Part shown: positions 1 to 7,481 of the stretch, one piece after another
Layout of the letters: each line of letters begins with the position of its first letter
How positions within the stretch are numbered: the stretch's first letter is position 1
The notes under the pieces: model-generated
What the model was told of the DNA's origin: nothing
Database searches by the model: none
Seen by the model: only the letters and a program-made list of their open reading frames with translations
DNA from: Bacillota bacterium
Lineage (GTDB): Bacteria; Bacillota; Clostridia; Christensenellales; Pumilibacteraceae
Assembly (NCBI GenBank): GCA_009780875.1
Contig: WQZE01000012.1
Span: 1-14,616, forward strand
Direction: 5' to 3'
Length of the DNA: 14,616 nt
Program-made: the position numbers and the translations under genes

Positions 1-241
1 ACAGTGTGGAGGAGCATCAAGATAGTTGAGGTGTGGAGATATACATACAAGTGTTTCCCTGCGTGTATGTGCTCTATAAAGAGTAAAATGCCAGTCCGCC
101 CTCGTGGCCACGAGAGGTACATACTGTGTTGTATGTAAGGCAGGGACAGGACAGGACAGGGGAGCCCGGCTTTGTAGGTAGCGGGTGCACGCCCTCACGC
201 TACGCTTTGGGAAAGGAAGAGGGTGGGGTGTATAATTTGTA
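1..241. other. Gene-free 5' region with palindromes
   Basis: I see no convincing gene here. Frame 1 is open from base 1 to a TAA ending at 138, but the translation is rich in Cys, Arg and Tyr and resembles nothing I know. The region holds a perfect 14-bp palindrome (101-114, CTCGTGGCCACGAG). It also holds two hairpins built from the same arms: ACATACA/TGTATGT at 43-49/64-70 and ACATAC/GTATGT at 119-124/131-136. A short ACAGG tandem repeat lies at about 146-160, and GTAGCG/CGCTAC pair at 178-183/198-203. There is no T-tract, so none of these is a standard terminator. The stretch is richer in C than the rest of the window. It could be the 3' part of an upstream transcript or a structured RNA; I cannot say which. 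Confidence 0.4.
207..236 (+). promoter_or_regulatory. Possible promoter of rmuC
   Basis: TTGGGA at 207-212 and a perfect TATAAT at 231-236, spaced by 18 bp. The -10 box is good and the -35 matches at four of six bases. Transcription would start near 243, giving a leader of about 40 nt that contains the hairpin at 249-271. Confidence 0.45.
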
Positions 242-248
242 GTGAGGT

Positions 249-271
249 TGCCAAGACAAGTGTGCTTGGCA
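249..271 (+). promoter_or_regulatory. Hairpin abutting the rmuC ribosome binding site
   Basis: TGCCAAG (249-255) and CTTGGCA (265-271) are perfect inverted repeats with a 9-nt loop. The second arm runs directly into the AGGGAGAG ribosome binding site (271-278). It may shape access to that site or protect the 5' end; this is inference. Confidence 0.45.
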
Positions 272-283
272 GGGAGAGAGTTT

Positions 284-1672
284 ATGGAAATTATTGCCAT
301 TGTTTTGGGTGTATTGAGCCTAGGGATTTTGGTGGCTTTGTTGGCAAAGTCATTTGGAAAAAAGAGGGTGATAGGCAATGGAGTGGTGTCATCTGGTGAG
401 GGTGTAGAAACGCAACAACTGCTTTTGGGTTTGCAACAATCACAAATGAAAGAAATGGAGAATCTATTGCGAAGGAATGCCTTGGAACAAATAGAGAGGG
501 TAAGAGCAATTTTGCAAGACAACACGGACAGGCAGTTTGAAAGATTTGCCAATCTTGAAAAGCGTATCACGGAGACACTGAGACAAGGGCGAATGGAGCA
601 AAGTGATGGCACGGAGAAGATGAGAAAAGAAACGGGGGCGACGATTGAAACGATGAAAGAGAGTGTCAACAGATCGCTTTATCAAATAGCACAGAGCAAC
701 TCGGAAGGCATTAAAGAGGTCAAGAGTACACTAGAAAGCAAGATTGTGGATTTGCAACAAAGCAATGAGAAGCGATTGGAGCAAATGCAGGGAATTGTGG
801 ATGAGAAACTGCAACAGACCTTGGAGACAAGATTGTCGCAATCTTTTGAACTGGTGAGCAAGCAACTCAACTCGGTATCAGAGGGACTTGGGGAAATGAA
901 GAACTTGGCATCCGATGCCAAAAGTCTCAAAAATGCGTTGATGAATGTCAAAGAAAGAGGGACTTATGGCGAGGTGAGGTTGGAAAAATTGTTGTCGGAT
1001 ATTCTTGCCCCGTCCCAATACGCACGCAATGTGCAAATCAAAAAAGGATGTTTTGTTGAGTTTTGTGTGCAATTGCCGGGCAAAGGGAGTGAGGAGGCGG
1101 TATTGTTACCCATTGATTCCAAGTTTCCGATAGAAGATTACAACAGACTGATCGATGCTGACAACAAACAAGAATTGGAAGACGCAAGGAAGGCACTGGC
1201 GGTGCAAATACGAAAATGTGCCAAAGATATTTGTGACAAATACATTGACCCGCCAAAGACCACAGATTTTGCTTTTATGTTTTTGCCTACTGAGGGATTG
1301 TATGCCGAAGTTGTACAAAATGCGGCGTTGTTTGAGGAGTTGCGTGTCAAATACAAAATCACGGTTGTGGGGGCAACTACGCTATCGGTCATTTTGGATT
1401 CGTTGCAAGTAGGTTTCAAAACGCTGGCCATAGAACAACGCTCCGTGGAGGTGTGGAACGCCTTGGCGGGGGCAAAGAAACAATTCTTTGAGTTTGAAAA
1501 AGTGCTGACCAAAGCACAAGACCAAATCAAGACTGTTGACAAGACACTGGAAAACCTTGTAGGAACAAGGACAAGAGCTATCAATAAATCGCTCAAAAAT
1601 GTGGAGTTGCCGTTGGGGTACGAAACCCCGCTTGCACTGGAAGAAGGTGATTTGGAGGAGGAAGTGGTGTGA
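284..1672 (+). CDS. rmuC: RmuC family DNA recombination protein
   Basis: RmuC proteins are predicted membrane-anchored, coiled-coil proteins with a nuclease-like C-terminal domain; E. coli rmuC mutants show more recombination at inverted repeats. This protein is 462 aa, within the usual range. Residues 1-24 form an N-terminal membrane anchor (MEIIAIVLGVLSLG...). Residues about 45-225 are a long Gln/Glu/Lys-rich coiled coil. The RmuC domain follows and shows the family landmarks: KERGTYGEVRLEKLL, LPIDSKFPIEDYNRL, FMFLPTEGLYAEV and TTLSVILDSLQVGFKTL. I chose ATG 284 over the upstream in-frame GTG at 242 because AGGGAG (271-276) sits 7 nt before it and the membrane helix then begins at residue 2. 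The end is acidic (EEGDLEEEVV). No terminator follows, so the gene at 1834 may share the transcript. Confidence 0.95.
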   Translation: MEIIAIVLGVLSLGILVALLAKSFGKKRVIGNGVVSSGEGVETQQLLLGLQQSQMKEMENLLRRNALEQIERVRAILQDNTDRQFERFANLEKRITETLRQGRMEQSDGTEKMRKETGATIETMKESVNRSLYQIAQSNSEGIKEVKSTLESKIVDLQQSNEKRLEQMQGIVDEKLQQTLETRLSQSFELVSKQLNSVSEGLGEMKNLASDAKSLKNALMNVKERGTYGEVRLEKLLSDILAPSQYARNVQIKKGCFVEFCVQLPGKGSEEAVLLPIDSKFPIEDYNRLIDADNKQELEDARKALAVQIRKCAKDICDKYIDPPKTTDFAFMFLPTEGLYAEVVQNAALFEELRVKYKITVVGATTLSVILDSLQVGFKTLAIEQRSVEVWNALAGAKKQFFEFEKVLTKAQDQIKTVDKTLENLVGTRTRAINKSLKNVELPLGYETPLALEEGDLEEEVV

Positions 1673-1737
1673 GGCGCAAAGAGTGTAGAAAAGGACAGGA
1701 AAGCGTTGGTGACTGGGGATACGATACAGTGTGTTTG

Positions 1738-1765
1738 TTGAGATTTTTTGGTGGTTTTTTATAAA
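1738..1765 (+). promoter_or_regulatory. Possible promoter before the 1834 gene
   Basis: TTGAGA (1738-1743) and TATAAA (1760-1765) are separated by 16 bp, each matching consensus at five of six bases. It lies in a T-rich stretch, so chance similarity is possible. A start near 1772 would leave a leader of about 60 nt. Confidence 0.35.
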
Positions 1766-1833
1766 GCAATTGCAAATAAGGAAAGAAAGGTGAGAAAATA
1801 AAGCAGATGAAAGCAAGATAAAGGGAGAGTGAA

Positions 1834-2367
1834 ATGGAGAACTCGGATTGGATTGCGTTGGCGGGGGTGGTTGTATCAGCTATTGTTGGGATGGGGGGTG
1901 GATTGTTGCTATGGGTGCAGTTGCGGAGTGGTCAAAAAATCAAGAGAATGGAGTTGGTTGCACAAATTGTGAATCAGTGCAGGTTTTCAGATGAGATGAT
2001 GGGTGTGTTTTATTTGTTTGATTATGGGGTGGAGTGGTACAATGATTCGTTTCACAATACAAGGGAGCCACAAGGCAAGGTGGATAAATTTTTGTCGTAT
2101 TTGAGTTATTTGTGCTGGCTCAAATCAGTAGGGGCTTTGACCAAAATTGAGTTTGGGGGCGTGGGGTATATGGTGGCAAGGAGTTTGCAAAATGGGCAAG
2201 TGCAGTGCTATTTGTGGAATTTGTATCATTGGTCAAAAAAGATGGGGGCTGGGAGTGCATTTGTGTCATTGATTGAGTATGGGTTGAAAGAACGGTTTGT
2301 GGATAGAGTTGTTTTTGAAAACAGTGATGACAAGGTGAGTGGGTACACAAAACGACTTAATTTTTGA
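1834..2367 (+). CDS. Small membrane-anchored protein, unknown function
   Basis: A 177-aa protein that I do not recognise. Residues 4-28 form one Gly-rich membrane helix (WIALAGVVVSAIVGMGGGLLLW), followed by a basic stop-transfer patch (RSGQKIKR), which suggests the remainder is cytoplasmic. The soluble part is helical and rich in Trp, Tyr and Phe (FYLFDYGVEWY, KFLSYLSYLCWLK, CYLWNLYHWSKK). One short anchor followed by an all-helical aromatic domain recalls uncharacterised DUF4760-like proteins, but I see no diagnostic motif and do not claim that family. The start ATG 1834 is preceded by GGGAGAG about 6 nt upstream. It lies 161 bp after rmuC and ends just before an intrinsic terminator. Confidence 0.75.
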   Translation: MENSDWIALAGVVVSAIVGMGGGLLLWVQLRSGQKIKRMELVAQIVNQCRFSDEMMGVFYLFDYGVEWYNDSFHNTREPQGKVDKFLSYLSYLCWLKSVGALTKIEFGGVGYMVARSLQNGQVQCYLWNLYHWSKKMGAGSAFVSLIEYGLKERFVDRVVFENSDDKVSGYTKRLNF

Positions 2368-2375
2368 TAAATAGG

Positions 2376-2410
2376 CAACACACACCGTATGCTGGCGTGT
2401 GTTGTTTTTT
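2376..2410 (+). terminator. Intrinsic terminator after the 1834 gene
   Basis: CAACACAC (2376-2383) pairs perfectly with GTGTGTTG (2397-2404), with further inner pairs after one mismatch, and is followed by six T (2405-2410). It ends transcription from rmuC and the 1834 gene and separates them from the STAND gene. Confidence 0.85.
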
Positions 2411-2515
2411 GTTGTGGATGATGGAGAGTGTGAGAGGTGGACGGGCTGTGAAACAAAAGGGGCTGGGGTCAATCGTGATACCTTGCTATGGTTGTCACAA
2501 AGTGGCTGGAAAAAC

Positions 2516-2544
2516 TTTACAAAATGGGAAAAATTTGGTATAAT
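2516..2544 (+). promoter_or_regulatory. Promoter of the STAND NTPase gene
   Basis: TTTACA (2516-2521), a 17-bp spacer and TATAAT (2539-2544), with TGG directly before the -10 box, which makes it an extended -10 (TGnTATAAT). The start would be near 2551, leaving about 49 nt of leader. An AT-rich inverted repeat in that leader (CAAAAATT 2557-2564, AATTTTTG 2574-2581) ends 5 nt before the TAAGGAG ribosome binding site. Confidence 0.8.
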
Positions 2545-2599
2545 GGATATTGTACACAAAAATTGGGAATGTGAATTTTTGTTTTGTAAGGAGTTTTTT

Positions 2600-4813
2600 A
2601 TGAAGAAGTTTTTGAGTGAGATGGGTGGAAGGATTGGTAGGGTTTTTGGCAAGGGGCGTGTGGCGGATGAGGGGGAGAGATGGGATGAGCGGATTGTCAA
2701 AAGCAAGGATGGGGATTTGGTGGAAGAGGCGGACCGTTTGGGTATCGTGAGTTTTGGTGCGGAGTCTGGGGGGCGTGTGGGGTCCAAGGGACAGGCTGTT
2801 GAGGTCAAGAGAGTGATGCCTGTGTGCGTGGGCAATTTTTTGGCGAGAGAACAAGGGCAAGTTTTGCAACAAAAGATGGACAACTATGAGGGTTGTGTTT
2901 TGTTGTATGGTGCGTCGGGTGCGGGCAAGAGTATGGTGGCTGCTGGGTATGCGGAGCCGTACCTTGGCAAGGATGTGTACACACATATTGTGTGGGTGAT
3001 GGCTGAGAGCGGCGCGCCTGTGCGTGACCAATTGTGGGACTATGGCGTGCGTGCCAAATTGACGGGGGCAGAGAGCAAGGAGCAGGAGAGCGGACTTGCG
3101 GGTGTGCTTGAAAAACTGAACAATGCACAAACGCTTGTGGTGATGGACGGCGTGCAGGCGTACGGACAGATTGCACCGTTTTTGGACAAACTTGACAAAG
3201 CCAAGGTCATTGTGACAGCGGTGGACAAGGCGTCGTTTGAGGGTATTGATGCGGGGCGTCAAATAGAGGTGGGGCGTGTGAGTGCCCAAGAGGTCAAGGA
3301 TTTTGCAACCAAGATGGGCGTGTCTGCTGAGGTGATGGCAGAGGGCGTGCAGGAGTTTGTGGACAAGTTTGGCTTTGATGTAGCGGTGTTGGTGCAAGCG
3401 GTGTGCGGGCTCAAAGTGTCGGGCGTGCAAAGTTTGGCACAATACACGGAGACATTGGAGTCGTTGTTGCAAACGACGGAGATGGTTGCGTTGATGGCAG
3501 ATGCCATTCAAGGTGACAACAAAAAAGAGGGCGAGGTCTCTGTGGGGGTCTTGAAGCAAAGGTATGATGCGGTTGTGGAGGATGCACACAAAGAGTTTTT
3601 GCTCTATTGTGCGATGACGGACATACAAGATATCACGGTGGATATCTTTTTGGATTTGGATGGCAAACCCAAGGAGTATTTGAGTGAGGCGTTGAAAGCC
3701 GTGCTGATGGAGCCGACCGGTTTTGGAAAAATGGTGGAGAGTCTGGACAAGGCGGGCTTGCTACGGTTTGTTGGTTTTGGCAAGGGCGTGATTTTTGTGC
3801 CCAAGACACAACGGCAAATTTTGCAGTGGGTGGACGCACAAGGAGTTGACAAAATTGCACGCAGAGTGAGAGCGTGTGTGGCTGAACAAAAAACCAAGTT
3901 TGAGACCAAACCACAGATGGCGCAATTTTTGCAAGCGTGTGGGGTGGTGGAGTTTGCTGTCAACAGAGCCTATGGGCAGTTTGTGAAAAACGGGAAAAAG
4001 ATAGACAAGGGCGAGGGTGACAAGGAGACCAGCGAAAAGCATTGGATAGAAGCGGCGGCTTGCTGTTTTTGGTTGGGGGATGGATTTGTTGCTTTGGGTG
4101 CGTATGACCAGGCCTTGGAGTCGTATGACAAGTCGTTGGATATGGCGATGGCGGTGCGAGGTGAAAAGCACGCAAGTGTGGCTGCCATCTACAACAACTG
4201 CGGCATTGTATACCAAGAGCAAGGGGAGTACGGGCAAGCGATGCGTTGCTATCAACACGCTTTGGAGATTGCCAAGGCGGTGTGGAAAGACGGGAAGTAT
4301 CCTGGCGTGGTGGTCACCTATCACAACAACCTTGCTACTTTGTACAAGGCACAAGGCAACTTTGAAACAATGAGAAAGCATTGCGGTGAGGCTTTGGTGA
4401 TTGCCAAAACCGTATGGGGCGACAAGCACCCCAAAGTTGCCACCATCTACAACAGTATGGCAAGAGTGTATACCGCACAAAAAGAGCACACCAAGGCGAT
4501 TGCGTGTTATGGCAAGGCGTTGGAGATTGCCAAAGCGGCGTGGGGCGGCAAGCACCCCAATGTGGCTGCGACCTATTATAATTTGGCAGCGGGGCACCAA
4601 GCAGAGGGTGCGTATGAGTTGGCGATGGAGTGCTATGGGCGTGCTTTGTGTATTGCCGCCGAGTCTGAGGTGGTGTCACACAAGAGTCCTATTGTGATGA
4701 GTCTTGTGCTTCATATGGAGACCTTGCTCAAAAAGAAACCTGAATGCAAAGTGCAACTCACCAAAAAAGCGGTACAGTTGCTCAAAAGATATGAGCACAA
4801 GCCAAGCAAGTAA
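2600..4813 (+). CDS. STAND-class NTPase with NB-ARC-like domain and TPR repeats
   Basis: A 737-aa protein. STAND ATPases act as switch-like sensors that assemble when a ligand binds the repeat domain. Residues 1-20 are basic and amphipathic, then a charged linker runs to about residue 75. FLAREQGQVLQQKM resembles the FxGRexEl entry motif of NB-ARC domains. Walker A is GASGAGKS at 104-111 and Walker B is TLVVMD at 178-183. The usual TSR/TTR sensor is TAV here and GLPL is GLKV, so the NB-ARC domain is divergent. From about residue 481 there are five kinesin-light-chain-type TPRs of about 42 residues (AxxYNNxGxVYxxQGEYxxAxxCYxxALEIAKxxWGxKHPxV). No effector domain (TIR, nuclease, protease) is recognisable at the N terminus. 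ATG 2600 is chosen because TAAGGAG (2587-2593) precedes it and the promoter lies at 2516-2544; the in-frame upstream extension would run through the promoter and the previous terminator. Role unknown: signalling or phage defence are possibilities. Confidence 0.85.
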   Translation: MKKFLSEMGGRIGRVFGKGRVADEGERWDERIVKSKDGDLVEEADRLGIVSFGAESGGRVGSKGQAVEVKRVMPVCVGNFLAREQGQVLQQKMDNYEGCVLLYGASGAGKSMVAAGYAEPYLGKDVYTHIVWVMAESGAPVRDQLWDYGVRAKLTGAESKEQESGLAGVLEKLNNAQTLVVMDGVQAYGQIAPFLDKLDKAKVIVTAVDKASFEGIDAGRQIEVGRVSAQEVKDFATKMGVSAEVMAEGVQEFVDKFGFDVAVLVQAVCGLKVSGVQSLAQYTETLESLLQTTEMVALMADAIQGDNKKEGEVSVGVLKQRYDAVVEDAHKEFLLYCAMTDIQDITVDIFLDLDGKPKEYLSEALKAVLMEPTGFGKMVESLDKAGLLRFVGFGKGVIFVPKTQRQILQWVDAQGVDKIARRVRACVAEQKTKFETKPQMAQFLQACGVVEFAVNRAYGQFVKNGKKIDKGEGDKETSEKHWIEAAACCFWLGDGFVALGAYDQALESYDKSLDMAMAVRGEKHASVAAIYNNCGIVYQEQGEYGQAMRCYQHALEIAKAVWKDGKYPGVVVTYHNNLATLYKAQGNFETMRKHCGEALVIAKTVWGDKHPKVATIYNSMARVYTAQKEHTKAIACYGKALEIAKAAWGGKHPNVAATYYNLAAGHQAEGAYELAMECYGRALCIAAESEVVSHKSPIVMSLVLHMETLLKKKPECKVQLTKKAVQLLKRYEHKPSK

Positions 4814-5046
4814 GAGCGGACGATTGTGGCGTGTGATGGATGGCAGGTGTGATGGAGTTGTGCAATCCCAACAAACACAAGGATGCCAATTGGGTTGTTG
4901 TAAAATGAGTTGAGAACAATCTTTGCCATCATTGTGGCGAGTGGTTGGGTGTGAATGAGTTCGGATTGTGAACCAAGGGATTTGGGCATACTAACCAAAG
5001 AAGACGGACAAGTGGTTTGTCCAAGAGAGATTGTTTTGAAAAAAAG
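4814..5046. other. Long 3' region between STAND gene and its terminator
   Basis: There is no clear gene in these 233 bp. A GGACAA/TTGTCC hairpin with a 5-nt loop lies at 5006-5022 without a T-tract. A 37-codon frame, ATG 4955 to TGA 5068, is open (starting MSSDCEPRDL and ending SKPTVKD), but no good ribosome binding site precedes it and its stop falls inside the terminator. I read the stretch as a long 3' UTR or possibly an RNA of its own. Confidence 0.4.
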
Positions 5047-5084
5047 CAAACCAACTGTAAAAGATTGACAGTTGGTTTGTTTTT
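5047..5084 (+). terminator. Strong intrinsic terminator
   Basis: CAAACCAACTGT (5047-5058) and ACAGTTGGTTTG (5068-5079) form a perfect 12-bp stem with a 9-nt loop, followed by five T (5080-5084). It lies 234 bp after the STAND stop codon and 19 bp before the next promoter. Confidence 0.9.
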
Positions 5085-5102
5085 GATTTGGTGGCTGGAT
5101 GG

Positions 5103-5132
5103 TTGACAAGTGCGGTGGAGTTGTGGTATAAT
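5103..5132 (+). promoter_or_regulatory. Promoter of the zinc-ribbon gene
   Basis: A perfect TTGACA (5103-5108), an 18-bp spacer and a perfect TATAAT (5127-5132) with the extended -10 TGG. The surrounding TGTGGTATAATAA is identical to the first rRNA promoter at about 11867-11877. Confidence 0.85.
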
Positions 5133-5138
5133 AAACAT

Positions 5139-5320
5139 AATAAACGCAAAATTTGAATAAGTGGTTGTACGACCGATTGAAATCAAGCGTTGCACGCTTA
5201 GGGAGCGGTGCAAAATGATGGCAGAATCATCAATATGAAAAGTGTGCTTGGGGTGCAAAAGATGGATGGTATTGGTGTGTTGTGTTGTGGATTTGTGGAC
5301 AAGCACGGAGGAGTGTTTTT
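5139..5320 (+). promoter_or_regulatory. Long structured 5' leader of the zinc-ribbon gene
   Basis: The predicted transcript has about 180 nt before the start codon, unusually long for this window. It contains an AAGCGT/ACGCTT hairpin with a 3-nt loop (5185-5199), an ATGAT/ATCAT hairpin (5215-5230), and a 7-bp pair GTGCTTG (5244-5250)/CAAGCAC (5300-5306) that closes a loop of about 49 nt directly before the GGAGGAG ribosome binding site (5307-5313). I recognise no known riboswitch class. A regulatory role is inference. Confidence 0.4.
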
Positions 5321-6670
5321 ATGGCTTTGATAAAATGTCCAGAATGTGGGCGTGAAGTGAGTGACAAGGCGGCGGCGTGCCCGCAATGTGCCTATCCGAT
5401 TGCGGGTGTGAGTGTGCCGATGGTGCCGAGCGTGGTGGAGCCTTTGGGCAACAAGGCGCCTATGTTTGCACCTCCTGAAAATACTTTTGACAAAGAGCAA
5501 GAGGTTGCCAATCTTTTTGCTTTGCGTGTGGGTTTGCAAGATATTGCGGACAGCATTGTGGGTATCAAAAAAGAGTCTGAAAAGGCGATTGCGAGCAGTG
5601 AGGAAATCATCACGGATTTGTGGGAGAATGTGCGAGCGTTTAAGGATGAGTTCAAGTTCTCTGCACACCTTGGGTTTGCTGGACAGAGTGGCAACTCCTT
5701 TGTTTTTTATGCAAGACAAAATCCTTTTTATGACAAGATTTGGAAACTGATAAGAGACAAGTACAATTTTGTCAACGCCAAGGATGACAGTTTGGAGACG
5801 CTTGAAAAGTTGTTTGAGTCTGACTTGTCGTACAATTGTGATTATAGCCGATTGCAAGAAAAAACGGTGATGCGTGGTTTGGAGATTCTCAAAGAGATGG
5901 AGACTCTTGTAAACAATGTGGACGAGAAGAGTGCGGTGTTCTTTGATGAGTACCAAGGTTTGAGACTTGACAATGAGTTTGGCGACAAAGAGGCGAGACA
6001 AAGATTTGTTTTTAATGTGGAAATTAGAGATGGTTGCGTGTTTGAGAAATCAGGGATGCACAGCACAGAAAAAACGGATATGAAAAACAAAAAATTGGTG
6101 GTCAAAAATGCGTATGATGTTGCCGAGGTCAGAGCGTATTATACAGCGGTGCGTGCCAACAAAGAGAAGTTTGTAAAACTGCTTGACCCTTTCAAGGCGA
6201 TACTCAAACACTGCATCAAGATTGCGGTACAAAAGGAATGCATCCAAGAAAACCGTAACAATATTGATGCACAAAAAAAGAGCAAGTTCCCCAAGTTGCA
6301 AAAGGCTTTTGAGAGTCTTGTGCAAAAACATACGCTCATACACGAGAGTGATTTTGGGGCGGCAGACTATATGTTGTATTTGTTTATCACCAATAGAGCG
6401 GATACAATGAAAGAGGCTTTGCAATTGCTTGATTCCGAGAAGAGAGATGAAAGATTGGATGCGAGTACGGAAGAGGCGTCATCTTATATTGAGCGGAACT
6501 TTTATTATATCATCAACAACTTGGGCAAGAAGTTTACCAAGGCTTTGCAAACACTGTCACTCAATATCAAAATGGAGCAGTTGACGCAAATCCAAGCGAC
6601 GATGATGTCAAGCGGCAAAATTGCACAAATCATTCGTGAGGCGCAACTCAATGCGTACAGGGTGCAATAA
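5321..6670 (+). CDS. Zinc-ribbon protein of unknown function
   Basis: A 449-aa protein that starts with a double CxxC zinc ribbon: Cys6, Cys9, Cys20 and Cys23 in KCPECGREVSDKAAACPQCAYPI, a signature seen at the start of many uncharacterised Firmicutes proteins. The ribbon is followed by a flexible Pro/Val-rich linker (about 28-55). The remainder (about 56-449) is predicted helical, rich in Lys, Glu, Asp and Phe, with no membrane segment, signal peptide or nucleotide-binding motif that I can see. Its C-terminal half (from about residue 280) is strongly basic. The start is firm: GGAGGAG (5307-5313) lies 7 nt before ATG 5321, and the ribbon begins at once. It has its own promoter and long leader. 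No terminator follows within 140 bp. It could be a nucleic-acid or protein-binding adaptor; there is no evidence for a specific function. Confidence 0.75.
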   Translation: MALIKCPECGREVSDKAAACPQCAYPIAGVSVPMVPSVVEPLGNKAPMFAPPENTFDKEQEVANLFALRVGLQDIADSIVGIKKESEKAIASSEEIITDLWENVRAFKDEFKFSAHLGFAGQSGNSFVFYARQNPFYDKIWKLIRDKYNFVNAKDDSLETLEKLFESDLSYNCDYSRLQEKTVMRGLEILKEMETLVNNVDEKSAVFFDEYQGLRLDNEFGDKEARQRFVFNVEIRDGCVFEKSGMHSTEKTDMKNKKLVVKNAYDVAEVRAYYTAVRANKEKFVKLLDPFKAILKHCIKIAVQKECIQENRNNIDAQKKSKFPKLQKAFESLVQKHTLIHESDFGAADYMLYLFITNRADTMKEALQLLDSEKRDERLDASTEEASSYIERNFYYIINNLGKKFTKALQTLSLNIKMEQLTQIQATMMSSGKIAQIIREAQLNAYRVQ

Positions 6671-6818
6671 GCATCTTTGTGGGTGGAGTGTTTGGGAAGA
6701 GAGTGTGGTTTTGGGTATGTGTTGAGGTGATGGTGCAAAGGGTGATGGCAAGAAAAAAGAGTGTGTGTTGATTGGGTAGTGGCAAAGTGAGTGTGATGGA
6801 TACAAGAAAAATAGATTT

Positions 6819-6846
6819 TGTACCACGCCAAAAGTGGCGTGGTACA
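6819..6846. repeat. Perfect 11-bp hairpin without T-tract
   Basis: TGTACCACGCC (6819-6829) and GGCGTGGTACA (6836-6846) are perfect inverted repeats with a 6-nt loop (AAAAGT). Neither side carries the T-run needed for an intrinsic terminator. It lies between the zinc-ribbon gene and ppa. It may be an RNA processing or stability element, or a protein-binding site. Confidence 0.6.
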
Positions 6847-6911
6847 TCGTACAAAGTGAATACAGGTGAACCCAAGGCGAGTGCTAGGGTGGAGAACAAA
6901 AGAAAACAATA

Positions 6912-6931
6912 AAAAGATGGGGACATCTTTT
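6912..6931 (+). promoter_or_regulatory. Hairpin with GNRA-type loop abutting the ppa ribosome binding site
   Basis: AAAAGATG (6912-6919) and CATCTTTT (6924-6931) form an 8-bp stem with a GGGA tetraloop, which fits the stable GNRA class. The ribosome binding site GAGGTG begins at the next base (6932). It could be a weak terminator of the upstream transcript or a translational control element. Confidence 0.45.
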
Positions 6932-6938
6932 GAGGTGA

Positions 6939-7475
6939 ATGATGAATATTTGGCACGATATAAGAAAAGAGAGGGTGACCGCTGAGAGATTTGTTGCGGT
7001 CATTGAGATAACCAAAGGCTCACAAAAAAAGTATGAGATGGACAAGGAGACCGGGCTTCTTGTCCTTGACCGTGTGTTGCATACTTCTACGCACTACCCA
7101 GCCAACTACGGGTTTTTGCCGTTGACCTATGCGGATGACAATGACCCATTGGATGTATTGGTTTTGTGCAGTGAGCCGTTGGAGGGGATGACCTTGGTGG
7201 AGTGTTATCCGATTGGTGCGGTCAGGATGATTGATGACGGTAAGAATGATGACAAGGTGATTGCAATACCCTTTGGTGACCCGACTTGGAATCACTACAA
7301 GGATATCAAAGACTTGCCACCCCATATTGTGAGTGAGATGATGCACTTTTTTGCGGTGTACAAATCCTTGGAACACAAGACAACGGGCGGTATTGAAATG
7401 CTCCAAAAAAACCAAGCGATTGACATTATCAAAAAAAGTCTTGTGGACTACAAAGCAAAGTTTGGAAAAAAATAA
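6939..7475 (+). CDS. ppa: Inorganic pyrophosphatase, family I
   Basis: Hydrolyses pyrophosphate to two phosphates in the cytoplasm, pulling biosynthetic reactions forward; requires Mg2+. The 178-aa length is typical of bacterial family I enzymes. The active-site signature DNDPLDV is at residues 67-73, giving the metal-binding Asp67, Asp69 and Asp72. VRMIDDGKNDDKVIAIP carries Asp99 and Asp104, which match E. coli Asp97 and Asp102. HYPANYGFLPLTY (52-64) and the C-terminal HYKDIKDLP (119-127) are further family landmarks. Two in-frame ATGs stand side by side (6939 and 6942). GAGGTG at 6932-6937 is very close to both, so the second (4-nt gap) may be the true start, giving 177 aa. No clear promoter is visible upstream, so it may be co-transcribed with the zinc-ribbon gene. 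A strong terminator follows. Confidence 0.96.
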   Translation: MMNIWHDIRKERVTAERFVAVIEITKGSQKKYEMDKETGLLVLDRVLHTSTHYPANYGFLPLTYADDNDPLDVLVLCSEPLEGMTLVECYPIGAVRMIDDGKNDDKVIAIPFGDPTWNHYKDIKDLPPHIVSEMMHFFAVYKSLEHKTTGGIEMLQKNQAIDIIKKSLVDYKAKFGKK

Positions 7476-7481
7476 AAAGAG

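Noticed and set aside
1..138. Open frame from the window edge to TAA at 136-138
   Set aside because: The translation is rich in Cys, Arg and Tyr, resembles no known protein end, and crosses the palindromes; too short to support.
2399..2599. Upstream extension of the STAND protein
   Set aside because: It would start inside a terminator and run through a strong promoter; the clear ribosome binding site is at 2587-2593.
2495..3628. Long open frame of 377 codons on the minus strand
   Set aside because: It is a shadow of the STAND gene: low-complexity His/Leu/Pro/Arg-rich sequence caused by the GT-rich coding strand.
3761..4600. Minus-strand frame of 279 codons with apparent internal repeats
   Set aside because: The repeats mirror the TPR repeats on the + strand; no ribosome binding site or recognisable domain.
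5198..6001. Minus-strand frame of 267 codons
   Set aside because: Antisense to the zinc-ribbon gene and covering its promoter leader; Arg/His/Leu-rich shadow composition.
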